In this document: positions 1 to 12,100 of the stretch, piece after piece
Layout: each line of letters opens with the position of its first letter
How positions within the stretch are numbered: position 1 is the stretch's first letter
Origin: Monocercomonoides exilis
Taxonomy: Eukaryota > Preaxostyla > Oxymonadida > Polymastigidae
Direction: 5' to 3'
DNA length: 64,000 nt
NCBI GenBank assembly: GCA_001643675.2
Contig: LSRY02000043.1
Coordinates: forward strand, 1-64,000
Translations under genes and position numbers: made by a program
The notes under the pieces: generated by a model
Told to the model about the DNA's origin: nothing
What the model saw: only the letters and a program-made list of their open reading frames with translations
The model's database searches: none

Positions 1-761
1 AAACCCTAACCCTAACCCTAACCCTAACCCTAACCCTAACCCTAACTCCTAACCCTTCTAACTCCTAATTCCTAACCCTAACCCTAACTCCTAACCCTAA
101 CTCCTCAACTCCTAACCCTAACCCTAACTCTTAACCCTAACCCTAACCCTAACCCTAACCTCAACTCCTAACCCTAATCCTAACCCCTAACCCTAACTCC
201 TAACTCCTAACCCAACTCCACCCTAACCCTAACCCTAACCCTAACCCTAACCCTAACCCTAACCCTAACTCCTAACCCTAACCCTAACCTAACCCTAACC
301 TTAACCTAACCCTAACCCTGCACCCTAACCCCTAACCCCAACCCTTAACCCTAACCCTAACCCTAACCCTAACCTAACCCTAACCTAACCCTAACCTAAC
401 CCTAACCCTAACCCTAACCCTAACCCTAACCCTAACCCTAACCCTAACCCTAACCCTAACCCTAACCCTAACCCTAACCCTAACCCTAACCCTAACCCTA
501 ACCCTAACCTAACCCTAACCCTAACCCTAACCCTAACCCTAACCCTAACCCTAACCCTAACCCTAACCTAACCCTAACCCTAACCCTAACCCTAACCCTA
601 ACCTAACCCTAACCTAACCCTAACCCTAACCCTAACCCTAACCTAACCCTAACCCTAACCCTAACCCTAACCTAACCCTAACCCTAACCCTAACCTAGTT
701 TAACCCCCTAACCCTAACCCTAACCCTAACCCTAACCCTAACCCTAACCCTAACCCTAACC

Positions 762-802
<41 letters not shown>

Positions 803-2703
803 CCCTAACCCTAACCCTAACCCTAACCCTAACCCTAACCCTAACCCTAACCCTAACCCTAACCCTAACCCTAACCTAACCCTAACCCTAACCCTAACCC
901 TAACCTAACCCTAACCCTAACCCTAACCTAACCCTAACCTAACCCTAACCCTAACCCTAACCCTAACCCTAACCCTAACCCTAACCTAGTTTGAACCCTA
1001 ACCTAACCTAACCCTAACCCTAACCTAACCCTAACCCTAACCCTAACCTAACCCTAACCCAACCCTAACCCTAACCCTAACCCTAACCCTAACCCTAACC
1101 CTAACCCTAACCCTAACCCTAACCCTAACCCTAACCCTAACCCTAACCCTAACCCTAACCCTAACCCTAACCCTAACCCTAACCCTAACCCTAACCCTAA
1201 CCTAACCCTAACCTAGTTTGAACCCTAACCCTAACCCTAACCTAACCCTAACCCTAACCCTAACCTAACCCTAACCCTAACCCTAACCTAACCCTAACCC
1301 TAACCCTAACCCTAACCCTAACCCTAACCCTAACCCTAACCTAGTTTGAACCCTAACCCTAACCCTAACCCTAACCCTAACCCTAACCCTAACCCTAACC
1401 CTAACCCTAACCCTAACCCTAACCCTAACCTAACCTAACCCTAACCCTAACCCTAACCCTAACCCTAACCCTAACCCTAACCCTAACCCTAACCCTAACC
1501 CTAACCTAACCCTAACCCTAACCCTAACCCTAACCCTAACCCTAACCTAACCCTAACCCTAACCCTAACCCTAACCCTAACCCTAACCCTAACCCTAACC
1601 CTAACCCTAACCCTAACCCTAACCTAACCCTAACCCTAACCCTAACCCTAACCCTAACCCTAACCCTAACCCTAACCCTAACCCTAACCCTAACCCTAAC
1701 CTAACCCTAACCCTAACCCTAACCTAACCCTAACCCTAACCCTAACCTAACCCTAACCCTAACCCTAACCCTAACCCTAACCCTAACCCTAACCCTAACC
1801 TAACCCTAACCCTAACCTAACCCTAACCCTAACCCTAACCCTAACCCTAACCCTAACCCTAACCCTAACCCTAACCCTAACCCTAACCCTAACCCTAACC
1901 CTAACCCTAACCCTAACCCTAACCCTAACCCTAACCCTAACCCTAACCCTAACCCTAACCCTAACCCTAACCCTAACCCTAACCCCTAACCCTAACCCTA
2001 ACCCTAACCCTAACCCTAACCCTAACCCTAACCCTAACCCTAACCCTAACCCTAACCCTAACCCTAACCCTAACCCTAACCTAACCCTAACCCTAACCCT
2101 AACCCTAACCCTAACCTAACCCTAACCCTAACCCTAACCCTAACCCTAACCCTAACCCTAACCCCTAACCCTAACCCTAACCCTAACCCTAACCCTAACC
2201 CTAACCCTAACCCTAACCCTAACCCTAACCCTAACCCTAACCTAGTTTGAACCCTAACCCTAACCCTAACCCTAACCCTAACCCTAACCCTAACCCTAAC
2301 CCTAACCCTAACCCTAACCCTAACCCTAACCCTAACCTAACCCTAACCCTAACCCTAACCCTAACCTAACCCTAACCTAACCCTAACCCTAACCCTAACC
2401 CTAACCCTAACCCTAACCCTAACCCTAACCCTAACCTAACCCTAACCCTAACCCTAACCCTAACCCTAACCCTAACCCCTAACCCTAACCCTAACCCTAA
2501 CCCTAACCCTAACCCTAACCCTAACCCTAACCCTAACCCTAACCCTAACCTAACCTAACCCTAACCCTAACCCTAACCCTAACCCTAACCCTAACCCTAA
2601 CCCTAACCCTAACCCTAACCCTAACCCTAACCTAACCCTAACCCTAACCCTAACCCTAACCTAACCCTAACCCTAACCCTAACCCTAACCCTAACCCTAA
2701 CCC
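1..2703. repeat. Telomeric repeat array (CCCTAA)n
   Basis: The first 2.7 kb is an almost uninterrupted array of CCCTAA on the + strand, which is TTAGGG read outward, so this is a left chromosome end. The outermost 350 bases are the most degenerate, with units such as CTCCTAA, CCCAACTCCA and CCCTGCA. Further in, single-base-short units (CCTAA) are scattered through perfect blocks, and a few CCCCTAA units occur. The array stops abruptly at CCCATTTATT with no gradual decay into the subtelomere. Part of the outer degeneracy could be long-read error. Confidence 0.98.
694..2252. repeat. Interspersed telomere-variant unit CCTAGTTTGAACCC
   Basis: A distinctive variant interrupts the telomere at five places: about 694 (CCTAGTTTAACCCCC), 985, 1213, 1340 and 2241 (all CCTAGTTTGAACCC). 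Four of the five are identical, so they were probably copied together with flanking telomere sequence and not made by independent errors. Confidence 0.85.
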
Positions 2704-2954
2704 ATTTATTTTTTCCTTTCCCAAATCAAAAAAGAACAGTTTTTTTATTTGGGGGGTAGTACTTCATCCATGGTATTATTAAGGCTTTCCAATCATCCGT
2801 CCTTAAAGTTTTTTTTCAATGTTTTTATATTCAATCATTCATACGTTAAAAACCCTTCAAAAGGTTTTAAGAGAATATCTATGAATTTTAAAACATTTAC
2901 TTGTGAGATTTTAGACGGACTTTTTTTTCGTTTCCTACTTAATCAAAAATTTTT
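2704..2954. other. Telomere-to-rDNA linker, no gene seen
   Basis: A short AT-rich linker runs between the end of the telomere array and the 3' end of the rRNA gene. An open frame crosses it but lacks an ATG and continues into the rRNA antisense, so it is not treated as coding. No repeat is visible. Confidence 0.6.
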
Positions 2955-3797
2955 TAATTGGACAATATTCAGAGTTAAGCCTCAGTAAATCGTGCAAACA
3001 AAACACTCTGAGACGCACAGCCCTCTGATAACTCGGATTCGTCTAATCCGTCCTTCTCAGGCATGACCCCTTTACCAATACTCTCATTTATCTTTACAAT
3101 AGCCAGGCATATGGTCCAGCGAATGAAACGATTAATTCCAAACTAATGAAATCCGTTTTATTACATTCACCATATGTTTTTATTGGACCAACCGTTCCGG
3201 CCAAATCTTTCAAAGGCGGTACAACCAATCCTTCAAGATCCTCGACTTGGAAATAAAATATCTCAATTTCCTTTTCTTATCCCCTTGTAAAGCAGTATAA
3301 TATAGAATCTCAGTCTATATACCAGCTTCCATCCACAAGGCATTTAAAGGAGATACAAGACCCATCACATTATATTCTAGTCATATATGTTATTCTACAG
3401 CTCACCTGGAAGATACGACCCCATTTACACACATCCCTTTTAACAGGATCTTCCCTTATCCAATCGTCGCCGACCGTAGATAGGAGGGTTGTCAATATCC
3501 TCGATGGCCATGGTCTTAATTTCCATATCTCTATTTTTATCTTTTAACATCAATTCCCTTTCTTAACAAAAGGCATGCCCAGGAGATTATCAATATAATC
3601 CTTCAATTGTCTTCTTATAATTCTCTGGAATAGATTCTGACTTAGAGGCGTTCAGTCATAATCTAACGTATGGTAGCTTCGCGGCACTAGTTTCTCAACT
3701 AACCGCAAATGCCAATTATACGATTCTAGGGTTCCTCTCGTACTTACTAGAATTACCATCTTGACAATAATTACACAATATCAGTAGGGTAAAACTA

Positions 3798-3835
<38 letters not shown>

Positions 3836-3990
3836 TGTTAGTGGGTGAACAATCCAACACTTGGCGAATTCTGCTTCGCAATGATAGGAAGAGCCGACAT
3901 CGAAGAATCAAAAAGCAACGTCGCTATGAACGCTTGGCTGCCACAAGCCAGTTATCCCTATGTCCCCTCACTCACATGTTACAAAGGGGA
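2955..3990 (-). rRNA. 28S rRNA gene, 3' part only (5'-truncated)
   Basis: On the minus strand this reads as the 3' part of large-subunit rRNA. Seen directly are GGGATAACTGGCTTGTGGC of the peptidyl-transferase centre (rc of about 3940-3959), the stretch 'GATTCTTCGATGTCGGCTC', 'GGATTGTTCACCCACTAA', 'GAGCTGGGTTTAGACCGTCG', the sarcin-ricin loop AGTACGAGAGGAACC (rc of 3730-3744) and 'GAACGCCTCTAAGTCAGAATC'. The 3' end is placed near 2955 from the terminal ACTGAGGCTTAA-like sequence. Homology disappears just upstream of the GGGATAAC segment, near 3990. The 3' end points at the telomere. About 1 kb after GGGATAAC is longer than in yeast, so an expansion segment is present. Confidence 0.92.
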
Positions 3991-5236
3991 TAACTTTTAT
4001 TTTATAACTTGACATGACCCTGGCTGATCTTGACGATAATTAACCATAGGATATATGGATGGTTGACTAGATGATGTAGATAACTCGTTTAATTGATAGA
4101 CCTCTATTTGGTGAGAAAAAAATATTTTCTGGTTTGACTGAAAAATGACTGAAAAATCATTCAAAAATTCATATCTCCACAAATGCTGAAGATAATAACC
4201 TGATATTATTTCAATAAACAGTAGAAGTTATTGCCAACATAATACATATTTATATTTGAAATGAAAATTCTGAGTCAAATTTATTAAAAATCTTTTTATC
4301 TCATTTTCTGTGATATCCTGAGTGAAGAAAAGTCAATAAATGTGAATATTTTGTAATTTTTCATATTTTTTCTGTGTTTTGGAATATCACCGATAATTCA
4401 CAACTAAGATGTGGGTGAAAGTATTTGGCTCAATTCCCCTTCCCCACCGAGATACACTATTTTTAGTGTTTCGAAATTTTAGCTGATTTTTTTTTGTAAG
4501 TTTAACATGAAAAATCATAATTCAACACAAATCGAGTTGAAGTGAATAGAGCAACTCATCATTCAAGCTATAATGCATTTCACCTGATAAAATCAGGTCT
4601 TTATCGAAAAAAGTGAAAAAAAAACATCAAAATGCTCAGAAATGTCTTGAAAAAGGATTGGTTTTTTTTTTGGTAAATTGTTTTTTTCTAGTCATAATAA
4701 AAAATGCAACAAATGGTTCTATTTTTTTCAAAATATCCTTTTTATTCCATAGGATATAATAGTGTCATCTTTCAATTTTCCAAGAAATAATTATTTTTTA
4801 AAGAAAGAATTTTCATTTGTTTTAATTGTTTTGTCGAGGTTTGAAAAAAATCCGACTTTTCGAGACAATGCTTCTATTATAACTACGAGATAAGGGCATA
4901 TTTTCAATAAATAAATTCCAACTGTACACTTTGATAGAAAATAAAATTTGACTTGAGTTTTTGGGGAAAAAAACTTAAAATGTGCAAAGAAAAATGATGC
5001 AAGTGTTGCATATGCGTTTGGACTAAAAAAAAGTGTTTTTTTTTTCGAAAAATCTGAGCTTTTGAATTTTAATTACAGAAGAAAAAGATGATTTGAAAAT
5101 TCCTTTGTTTGTATCAAATTTGTTTTGTCTATTGTCATTCAAAGAATAGCTGAAAAAAAAAGTCAGTTTTTTTTATATGATATTAGTGATCTTTGTCAGT
5201 TTCTATCTATCTCTCTCTCTATCTCCATCTCTATCT

Positions 5237-5291
<55 letters not shown>

Positions 5292-6107
5292 CTTTCTCTC
5301 TCTCTTGGTGCTGGAATTCTGTTTTTTATTTTCATCCAGTTCTTCAAATACACACAAAATCGCTTTATTGCAAAACTTAAAACAAACAAAAATGTGATGT
5401 CACATAATCAATGATGAAAACATGACTATAAACAAATGACATGAACAGACTCTTTCTTCAAAATAAAATTCATTTCTCACATGTAGCACAGTTTTGAAAT
5501 ACAATAAGAAGGAAAAAGAAAGTGAGCACATGCTGAACAAAAGAAGAGAAAGCCTCAAAACTGATATAAACACACATAAATTGAATATCAACTTTGAATT
5601 GCAAGATGAACTCAAAAAAAGACAAGTCATCGAATTTAGGTTACAAGGATAATTGACTATTTACACATATAAGGGGAAAAAACAGATTCTTCACATCAAA
5701 AAATGTATGAAAAAAACAAAGAAAATGCAAAAGAGAATGACAGCCACCTCAGCCATCAGCCCAAGCCAGCTGCATAATAAATTTGCAAATTGAATTACAA
5801 ATAATAAAAGAATCAATAAAACAAATAAAATTGAACGAAGAAATAATACACATAAAAGAAAAAAAGAAAGCTCTCTGAAGCAATTGTTCATTAATGAAAA
5901 AAAATTTACTGTATTTTTATCGAAATTTTTGCATTTTTTAATCAGCATCTTCTGTGTTGATGTCCAGTGGTGATGCTTCCAATAAATCAAGAGCGTGTGT
6001 TCACAATCGGACACACATCATTCACTCAAACATTATAAAAATTGCTGTTTTTATTCATTATTCAAAATCTTCTTTAAATGTAATTTCTTTTCCTTAAATT
6101 CTTCTTT
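3991..6107. other. AT-rich subtelomeric spacer, no gene seen
   Basis: Strongly AT-rich DNA with many A and T runs. No frame here has a credible protein sequence, splice pattern or motif. The short open frames over 5.1-6.2 kb come from a pyrimidine microsatellite and from the antisense of the next gene's end. No further rRNA, tRNA or transposon ends were recognised. Confidence 0.6.
5233..5305. repeat. (CTTT)n / (CT)n microsatellite
   Basis: A pure CTTT tandem run passes into CT repeats, preceded by CTAT/CTCT units. It creates phantom low-complexity open frames rich in Ser, Phe and Leu. Confidence 0.95.
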
Positions 6108-9100
6108 TCAGTTTCTCTCGTATTTGTTGTTTGGGCTGTTTCCTTCGCCAACTATAATATTGTCTTTGTTCTCTTCATTTAGAACACACTCCACTATTCT
6201 GCTGTCTCTTTGAAAACAATTTTCTCGTCTTTCTTCGTTGCTATCCCCTGCATAGCACAGAGCATCTGTCGCTGTCAGCATCGCTGCATTCGCTGGAAAC
6301 AGTCCAATGAATTCTCTCTTCATGCTTGAAAGCGAAACTCTGTCTGGCGTCTGCACCAGGACACTTTTCTCCACCACTCCTTTCAGCCGAGATCCCTCAA
6401 CTTTTTTCATATTCGGTCTCTCTCCATTCACTATCTTCTGCCCTGCCACCTCTGCCTCATACTCCCCAAACGGCACATCCAACGTCAGACACTCCCAAAG
6501 CATCATCCCAATCGAAAACACCACCGACTCCTTTGTTGCTCCCATCTTCTTGTTCATCTGCAACTCAGGTGCCTTCCACCTCAAACACTCTTTTTTGAAG
6601 TCATCCTCATCTTCAAACGCAGATGAGGGCAGAAAGTCATCATCATCATCGCTGGTTGAAGTCACAACAGTTGATGAGGAGATGGATGATGAATCCGAGT
6701 CATCATCTGACGAGCAGTCGGAGTGCATCACAATGCAGATCACCATGTGCTCTGAGAATAACACAATGTGCGGACTCAGGTTTGCAAGAGATGAAAGAGG
6801 ATTCTCCATTTCATCAAAGGAGTGAAGTGCAAGATTTGCCACCCAGAACAGGATCTGTGCAGCTGTTTGCTCCCTCTCCTTCAAGGAACCGATAGGCATC
6901 TCCTTTGTCTTATTCCTTCCATGCAGCAACATGAACAGCGAATCCCTCAAATCCACAATCAGCTTTTCATGTGGAGACGAGCAGGCCATTGCATCCACAA
7001 GGTTTGACATGGATGAGGTGGTTGGGCACAGACTCTCTGGTCGGATAAAAGTGGAATCTGTATCTGTCGTTGAAATGGATGAGATGGATGAAATTGATGG
7101 TGAAGGAGTTCGCTTTCTGGTCTCTTCCTCTTCTTCAACCTTCTCTAATGCCCATTCAGGAATCTTGTCCGAGTCTTTACCCAATATATATTCAGTCGAT
7201 CCACTTTCAGCCAGTAAGTGTTCTGACGATTCTGAATGTCCCAAACTTTTCGCATATACCCTCTTCTTAATTTTCTCATCGTTCTTCTTCTCAGCTTCCT
7301 TTTCCGCTCTCTTCCACTGCTCTTCTGGAGACATCTCCATTGTAACCATCTCAAATGCCTTCGGATCCTTTCTGATATTATCATTCACAATCTCTCTCAG
7401 ATCTTCTGCTTCACTCTTGACCTTCTTCCACCGAACAATAAATATAATAGATACAATAAGAACAATTAGTAATATGATACCCATGATTATTATAATTAAC
7501 AGCCAAAAGGATTTTCCTTCTTTGTTTCCTTCTTCAACAATCCTTTCATCTCCTTTTTGCTCAATCTCGCTTCTGTTCTTCAGGATGAACGATTCAGTTG
7601 CCGAGGGAGAATGACCATCTCCAAACAAGATGCACACCCTCACTTCTGCACTCGCCTCTGCTCCCCTTACCATCTCCAACCCAATTGTTCCATGCACTTC
7701 CTCTTCGCTCACAAACCCAGATTCACTTATTTCGTGTGTTTCAATCTGCTCAACATCTCCTACCGATGAAACAACTCGAAATGACAGGTTGCATGGCAGA
7801 AGAAGTGTGCCTCTGAACACAACGCCCAACACCCCTTCCTTCTCCTCGGTCTCCACCGATCGGAGTGTGGGGATAAACAGTGGTGATGCTCGCTCCTCAA
7901 CAATCCCCTTCAAACTGCATCCATCATTTAAGATCCAAAGAGAAGAATTGGGCATAACCCCATCTCCGCCTTTCAAGCTGGAAATGTTTAGTGAAGCAGA
8001 GTCTGAGCAAATGATGTTTCGATGAAGAGAAGGGTATTTTTCAATGAAAGGATTGTTGTTTGCTAGCATTCCCATCTCGATGACAGCCTTTCCTCCTTTT
8101 ATCGAAATACCTCCTTTCGATGAATTCTCGATTTTAATATCATTCACCTGCAAATTGGAGCCTTCAGAATGAACGAGAGATCCGTTCCATTTACATATTT
8201 CTTCAAAAGCATTTGCAATCTCAATTTCACTTTCTTTCGCAAGTGCTCCAGTAAATCGACTCAAATCCATCGAAAAATTCGATGCATTATTCACATTTAT
8301 TACGCTCCCTTTATCCGATAAAGAAATGCAATTTGAGCAGGAACAATTTGTGAAAGTAACATATGCAGACGATGAAGACACAGAAAGAACAGAAGCTCCT
8401 TCTGAGTTCCTTGAACAGTTATTGAACGAGGATATTCCAATAGAAATTGTTCCTGAAGCAGAATCTTGAATCGCAATGATACAGCCTTTAGATAGATTCA
8501 TTCCGTCAGCCACCACCCAATTAAATGCAACGCTTCCACAATTTCCAATCTCAAAAATATCAGTCTTTGCTTCAATCTGTTCCAATTTCACATTCGTCAA
8601 CGAAATTTCATTCCCACAAAACAGAAAAGAAGGCTTCTCGAAGAAAAGCATTGTTATTGTGCAGTTGTCAATGTGCAAATTTCCATTTTCAACTTTCAAC
8701 AAAGTCGAGTTAAGAACAACAGATTCAATGTTTTCTGATTGGCCAACAGAAGAAAAGTCAACAAACGAAAGAGAAAGTTGTCCGTTTGCTTCATGAATTA
8801 CAGAGCGACCTGAATACGAAAACAGCTGACCAATGCTGAATTTCAATCTTTCAATCCTAACGTTTCCCGATGTCCTGATTAGACTGCCTTCATTGAAATT
8901 AATTGTTGAGTTCAGATGCACCAAGGCGGCTGAAGGAGATTCCAATGAGCGGATTGTCACATCATGGACATCACATTTCCCAACAATTTCTGTTTGCCCC
9001 AAGATCAACAGCTGTGAATACAGAGATGGAATGATGTGCTGGACTCCAAAACTCAATGAGTGGCATGGCGTGTCGAACTCTCCACATTGCTTGCTATCTT

Positions 9101-12100
9101 CGTGATTCTCTGCAACAGATGACACAAATATTGTCTCGCTCTGATATCTCATAACCCTCAGCAAAAGATCCTCTTCCCCCACAAACGAGTCTGTTGTGCA
9201 GCCCCATATCGCCCGCTCCTTCACAAATGGCGCTCTGAAATCTAGCAAGAATTGCTCATCAACAATTTGTGTGTCAATTGAGTGGCATTTCACATACGCA
9301 TCTCTCCCTCTCAATGCAGAGTTGTCTCGAAATGTGATATTTGACAGAACAAAATTCAGTGGATGCTCAGCTGTTGAGGTGCATTCCAGAAATAGCCACC
9401 CACCTCTTCCTGTGTTGGAGCAGAAGCACTCAGAAATCGTGCAAAATGAGCAATCAAAGCTCCCTCCCTCATTCAACACATTAAACATCCCTCCTCCCTT
9501 TCCACACTTCAACCCTCCACATCTTTTCATCGTTGTGTTCCGAATCACCATTTTTAATGGCTCATCATTCTCATTTCGAATGATCGAGATGTTTTCTGTT
9601 GTGTCTTGGGTGACTTCTTCAAACAAACTCCACTCAATATTAATGTTTTTTTCTCCTTCATTGCTCCCTCTCTTCTCTCCAGCTGATCCCTTTGATATGC
9701 TCAATCCGCTTGCTCCTTCCACCTCAATATTCTTCATCGTCAGGTTTTTCGCATTCAACACCGTTGTTGACAACACAGAAATAACATCCTGCGAAAAGCT
9801 CAACAATTGCATTGTCACAAATTCCAGCACAACTGTCCCTCCTTCTGCCTTGATCAACCCATAATCTGTCAATTCTTCTCTCTCATCTCCTTTTTTGGCG
9901 AATGAGCAGTCTTTCACAGTCAATAATCCCTCGCTTGAGCCAACATGCATCAAAACATTCACTCCACTTGCGAATGAAGATGGAATCACAAACTTCATCA
10001 GCTCGAAACAGGTAATGCCACAAATCTTCATTGCTGCTCCTTCTGCTCCTTCAAGCGATGAGACACATTCCAATGAGCACATGCTGCTCTCATCCGATTT
10101 CACTGATATTCCACTCACATCAACACTCTTCTGAAGATACCCTTTTCCAATGATGTTGACATTCCTTTCATTTCCTTCTGGCAGTCTTGTCAACGAATGA
10201 TCCATCGACAGACACGGATAATCTGAGAATCCACACACACATACATCGCAACCTTCGCTCCCAATAAATATCTCTGAGCCAAGTGAGATCCAGAAATTGA
10301 CCAGCGGAATGGCATTCGTTGTGTCATTCCCATCAAAGCCCCTCATAGAATTCAATGAAATATCAGAAAGATGCCCAGTCACAAACGGAAGAGAGGTGTT
10401 TGTGATGCTCTTTGTCAAGTTTGGCGATTCTACAAACAGGTCATTTCCATATTTCGCAGCATTAGGTTTGTCTGCCTCAAAAACAGGGGATGAGATCACA
10501 AATGAAGAATAGTCATCGATCAACTTCAGTGCCATCCCTCCCCCAAAGCCAGCCATCTCTTCTCCAGCTGGTGCTGTGCATCCTGTGAATGTGCATGAAA
10601 CAATATTCATTTGAATGCTCCCTTTCAACTTTGCATTGATAGCCCCTCCTCTGCTTACATCTGCCAGCACTGAGCATCCATCAAAATCACATTCTTCAAT
10701 ATTTATTTCTCCATCTGTATTTTCATCATTGCTGTTATCGATGCTCACACATCCTCCACTTCCAGCTGCTCTGTCGATATCTGTGAAATTGCTGTTCGTC
10801 ATATTAAACCACAGAGTACTCATCAACTCGGTATTTGTGCTGCTTCCAGACAAAGAGATCAATGGATTTCCGCTCAAAGTGATTGACAAAGCTGAGAATG
10901 AATCAATTGTCAGGATTCCTGAGGCTATGGATAAGAATAAGGATACCGATTCTGATGAAGAATCTTGAAGAGTTAAAGAACATTGAGACAGCGTTAGTGA
11001 TGAAGAAGATGATGAAACAAAAGTGGAATGTGATGAAAAAGAAGAAGGAAGAGAGAAGATAAGACTTGACAATTCAGTTTCGATGGTTGCTGTTAACAAC
11101 GCTGAATTGGATGTTGTGCTTGCATCAGAGACAGTCCATCCACTTTGATCATCATTTCCTCGAATTTCATGTTTCTGTCCGGCAAAGGTCAATTCATCGT
11201 TCATAATTATCATTCCATTCACAATAATTTTCTTTGCCCCTGCAAGTCGTGTGAGAGAGTGCTTCAAAGTCAAACATGGGAATTGAACAATTCCACAGTG
11301 TGAATGATCGAATGATTCGATGTTACTCACATATATTTCTTCTGGGGTGGGGAGGAGATAGATGCACAGAGGAATGGCCACACTGTTGTTTCCGTTGTCA
11401 TATCCTCGAACTTTGTCAAATGAATCCAATGAATCTGTAACACACGAGATCTTTTGTGATTTTGCAGTCATTTCCAAATTTGGTGAGAAGACGAAGATAC
11501 AGCTTCCCCATTTGGCTGTGTTTGTTCCGAATGAAGAGGAGATCAGGAAATTGGGATTTTCATTCAATAATCGAAGAAGGATTCCTCCCCCAAATCCATA
11601 TGTTGCTGAGCAAAAGCATCCATCAAAAGATCCGCCTTTCACTTTCACTTCATTTCCATTCCCAACACACAGCATCATCGATCCCCCATCAGCCGATGTT
11701 CTGCTTCCACATCCTTCAAAAATGCAACAATTAAGATCAATGCTTGCCTTATCATTGGAAAACGACATCACTGCCGCTCCGCTCGTTGTTCTCTCAACCC
11801 CATAAAAGGTGCACTCTGAAAGTGTCAAGGAAATCTCATTTGTTGAAGAAAGTGAAAATAATGAAGTTGTAGAAATTGTCTTTGCCCAGTTCACATGTTC
11901 TATCTGAAACATCCCATTCTGTACATTAATCAGTTCTGTCGAAAAAGCTGTTTCTGACGTTTGCGTACTTCCAGCAGAAATGTTCAATCTGCTAATATGT
12001 ATTTCTCCTGTTCCAGTAATCTCAAACAGCCTTGAACCACGATTATTCAGATGAGCCGAGTCATGCACAAGAATAAGGTCACTAACAGTCAATGTGCCTG

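Noticed and set aside
1-2703. CRISPR-like regular repeat array
   Set aside because: The period is six bases with no spacers; it is a telomere.
4018-4100. Possible 5' end of an 18S rRNA gene next to the 28S fragment
   Set aside because: A CTGGCTGATCTTG stretch looks vaguely like the 18S start but does not extend into recognisable 18S sequence on either strand.
5691-6014. 107-codon minus-strand frame upstream of 6108
   Set aside because: Hydrophobic AT-driven composition, no good start context, no family pattern, and it lies just past the end of the receptor gene.
6307-7769. Several + strand open frames of 60-227 codons inside the receptor gene
   Set aside because: They are antisense shadows of the minus-strand receptor tail, with unnatural composition and no motifs. 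The same holds for frames opposite 32.4-38.6 kb.
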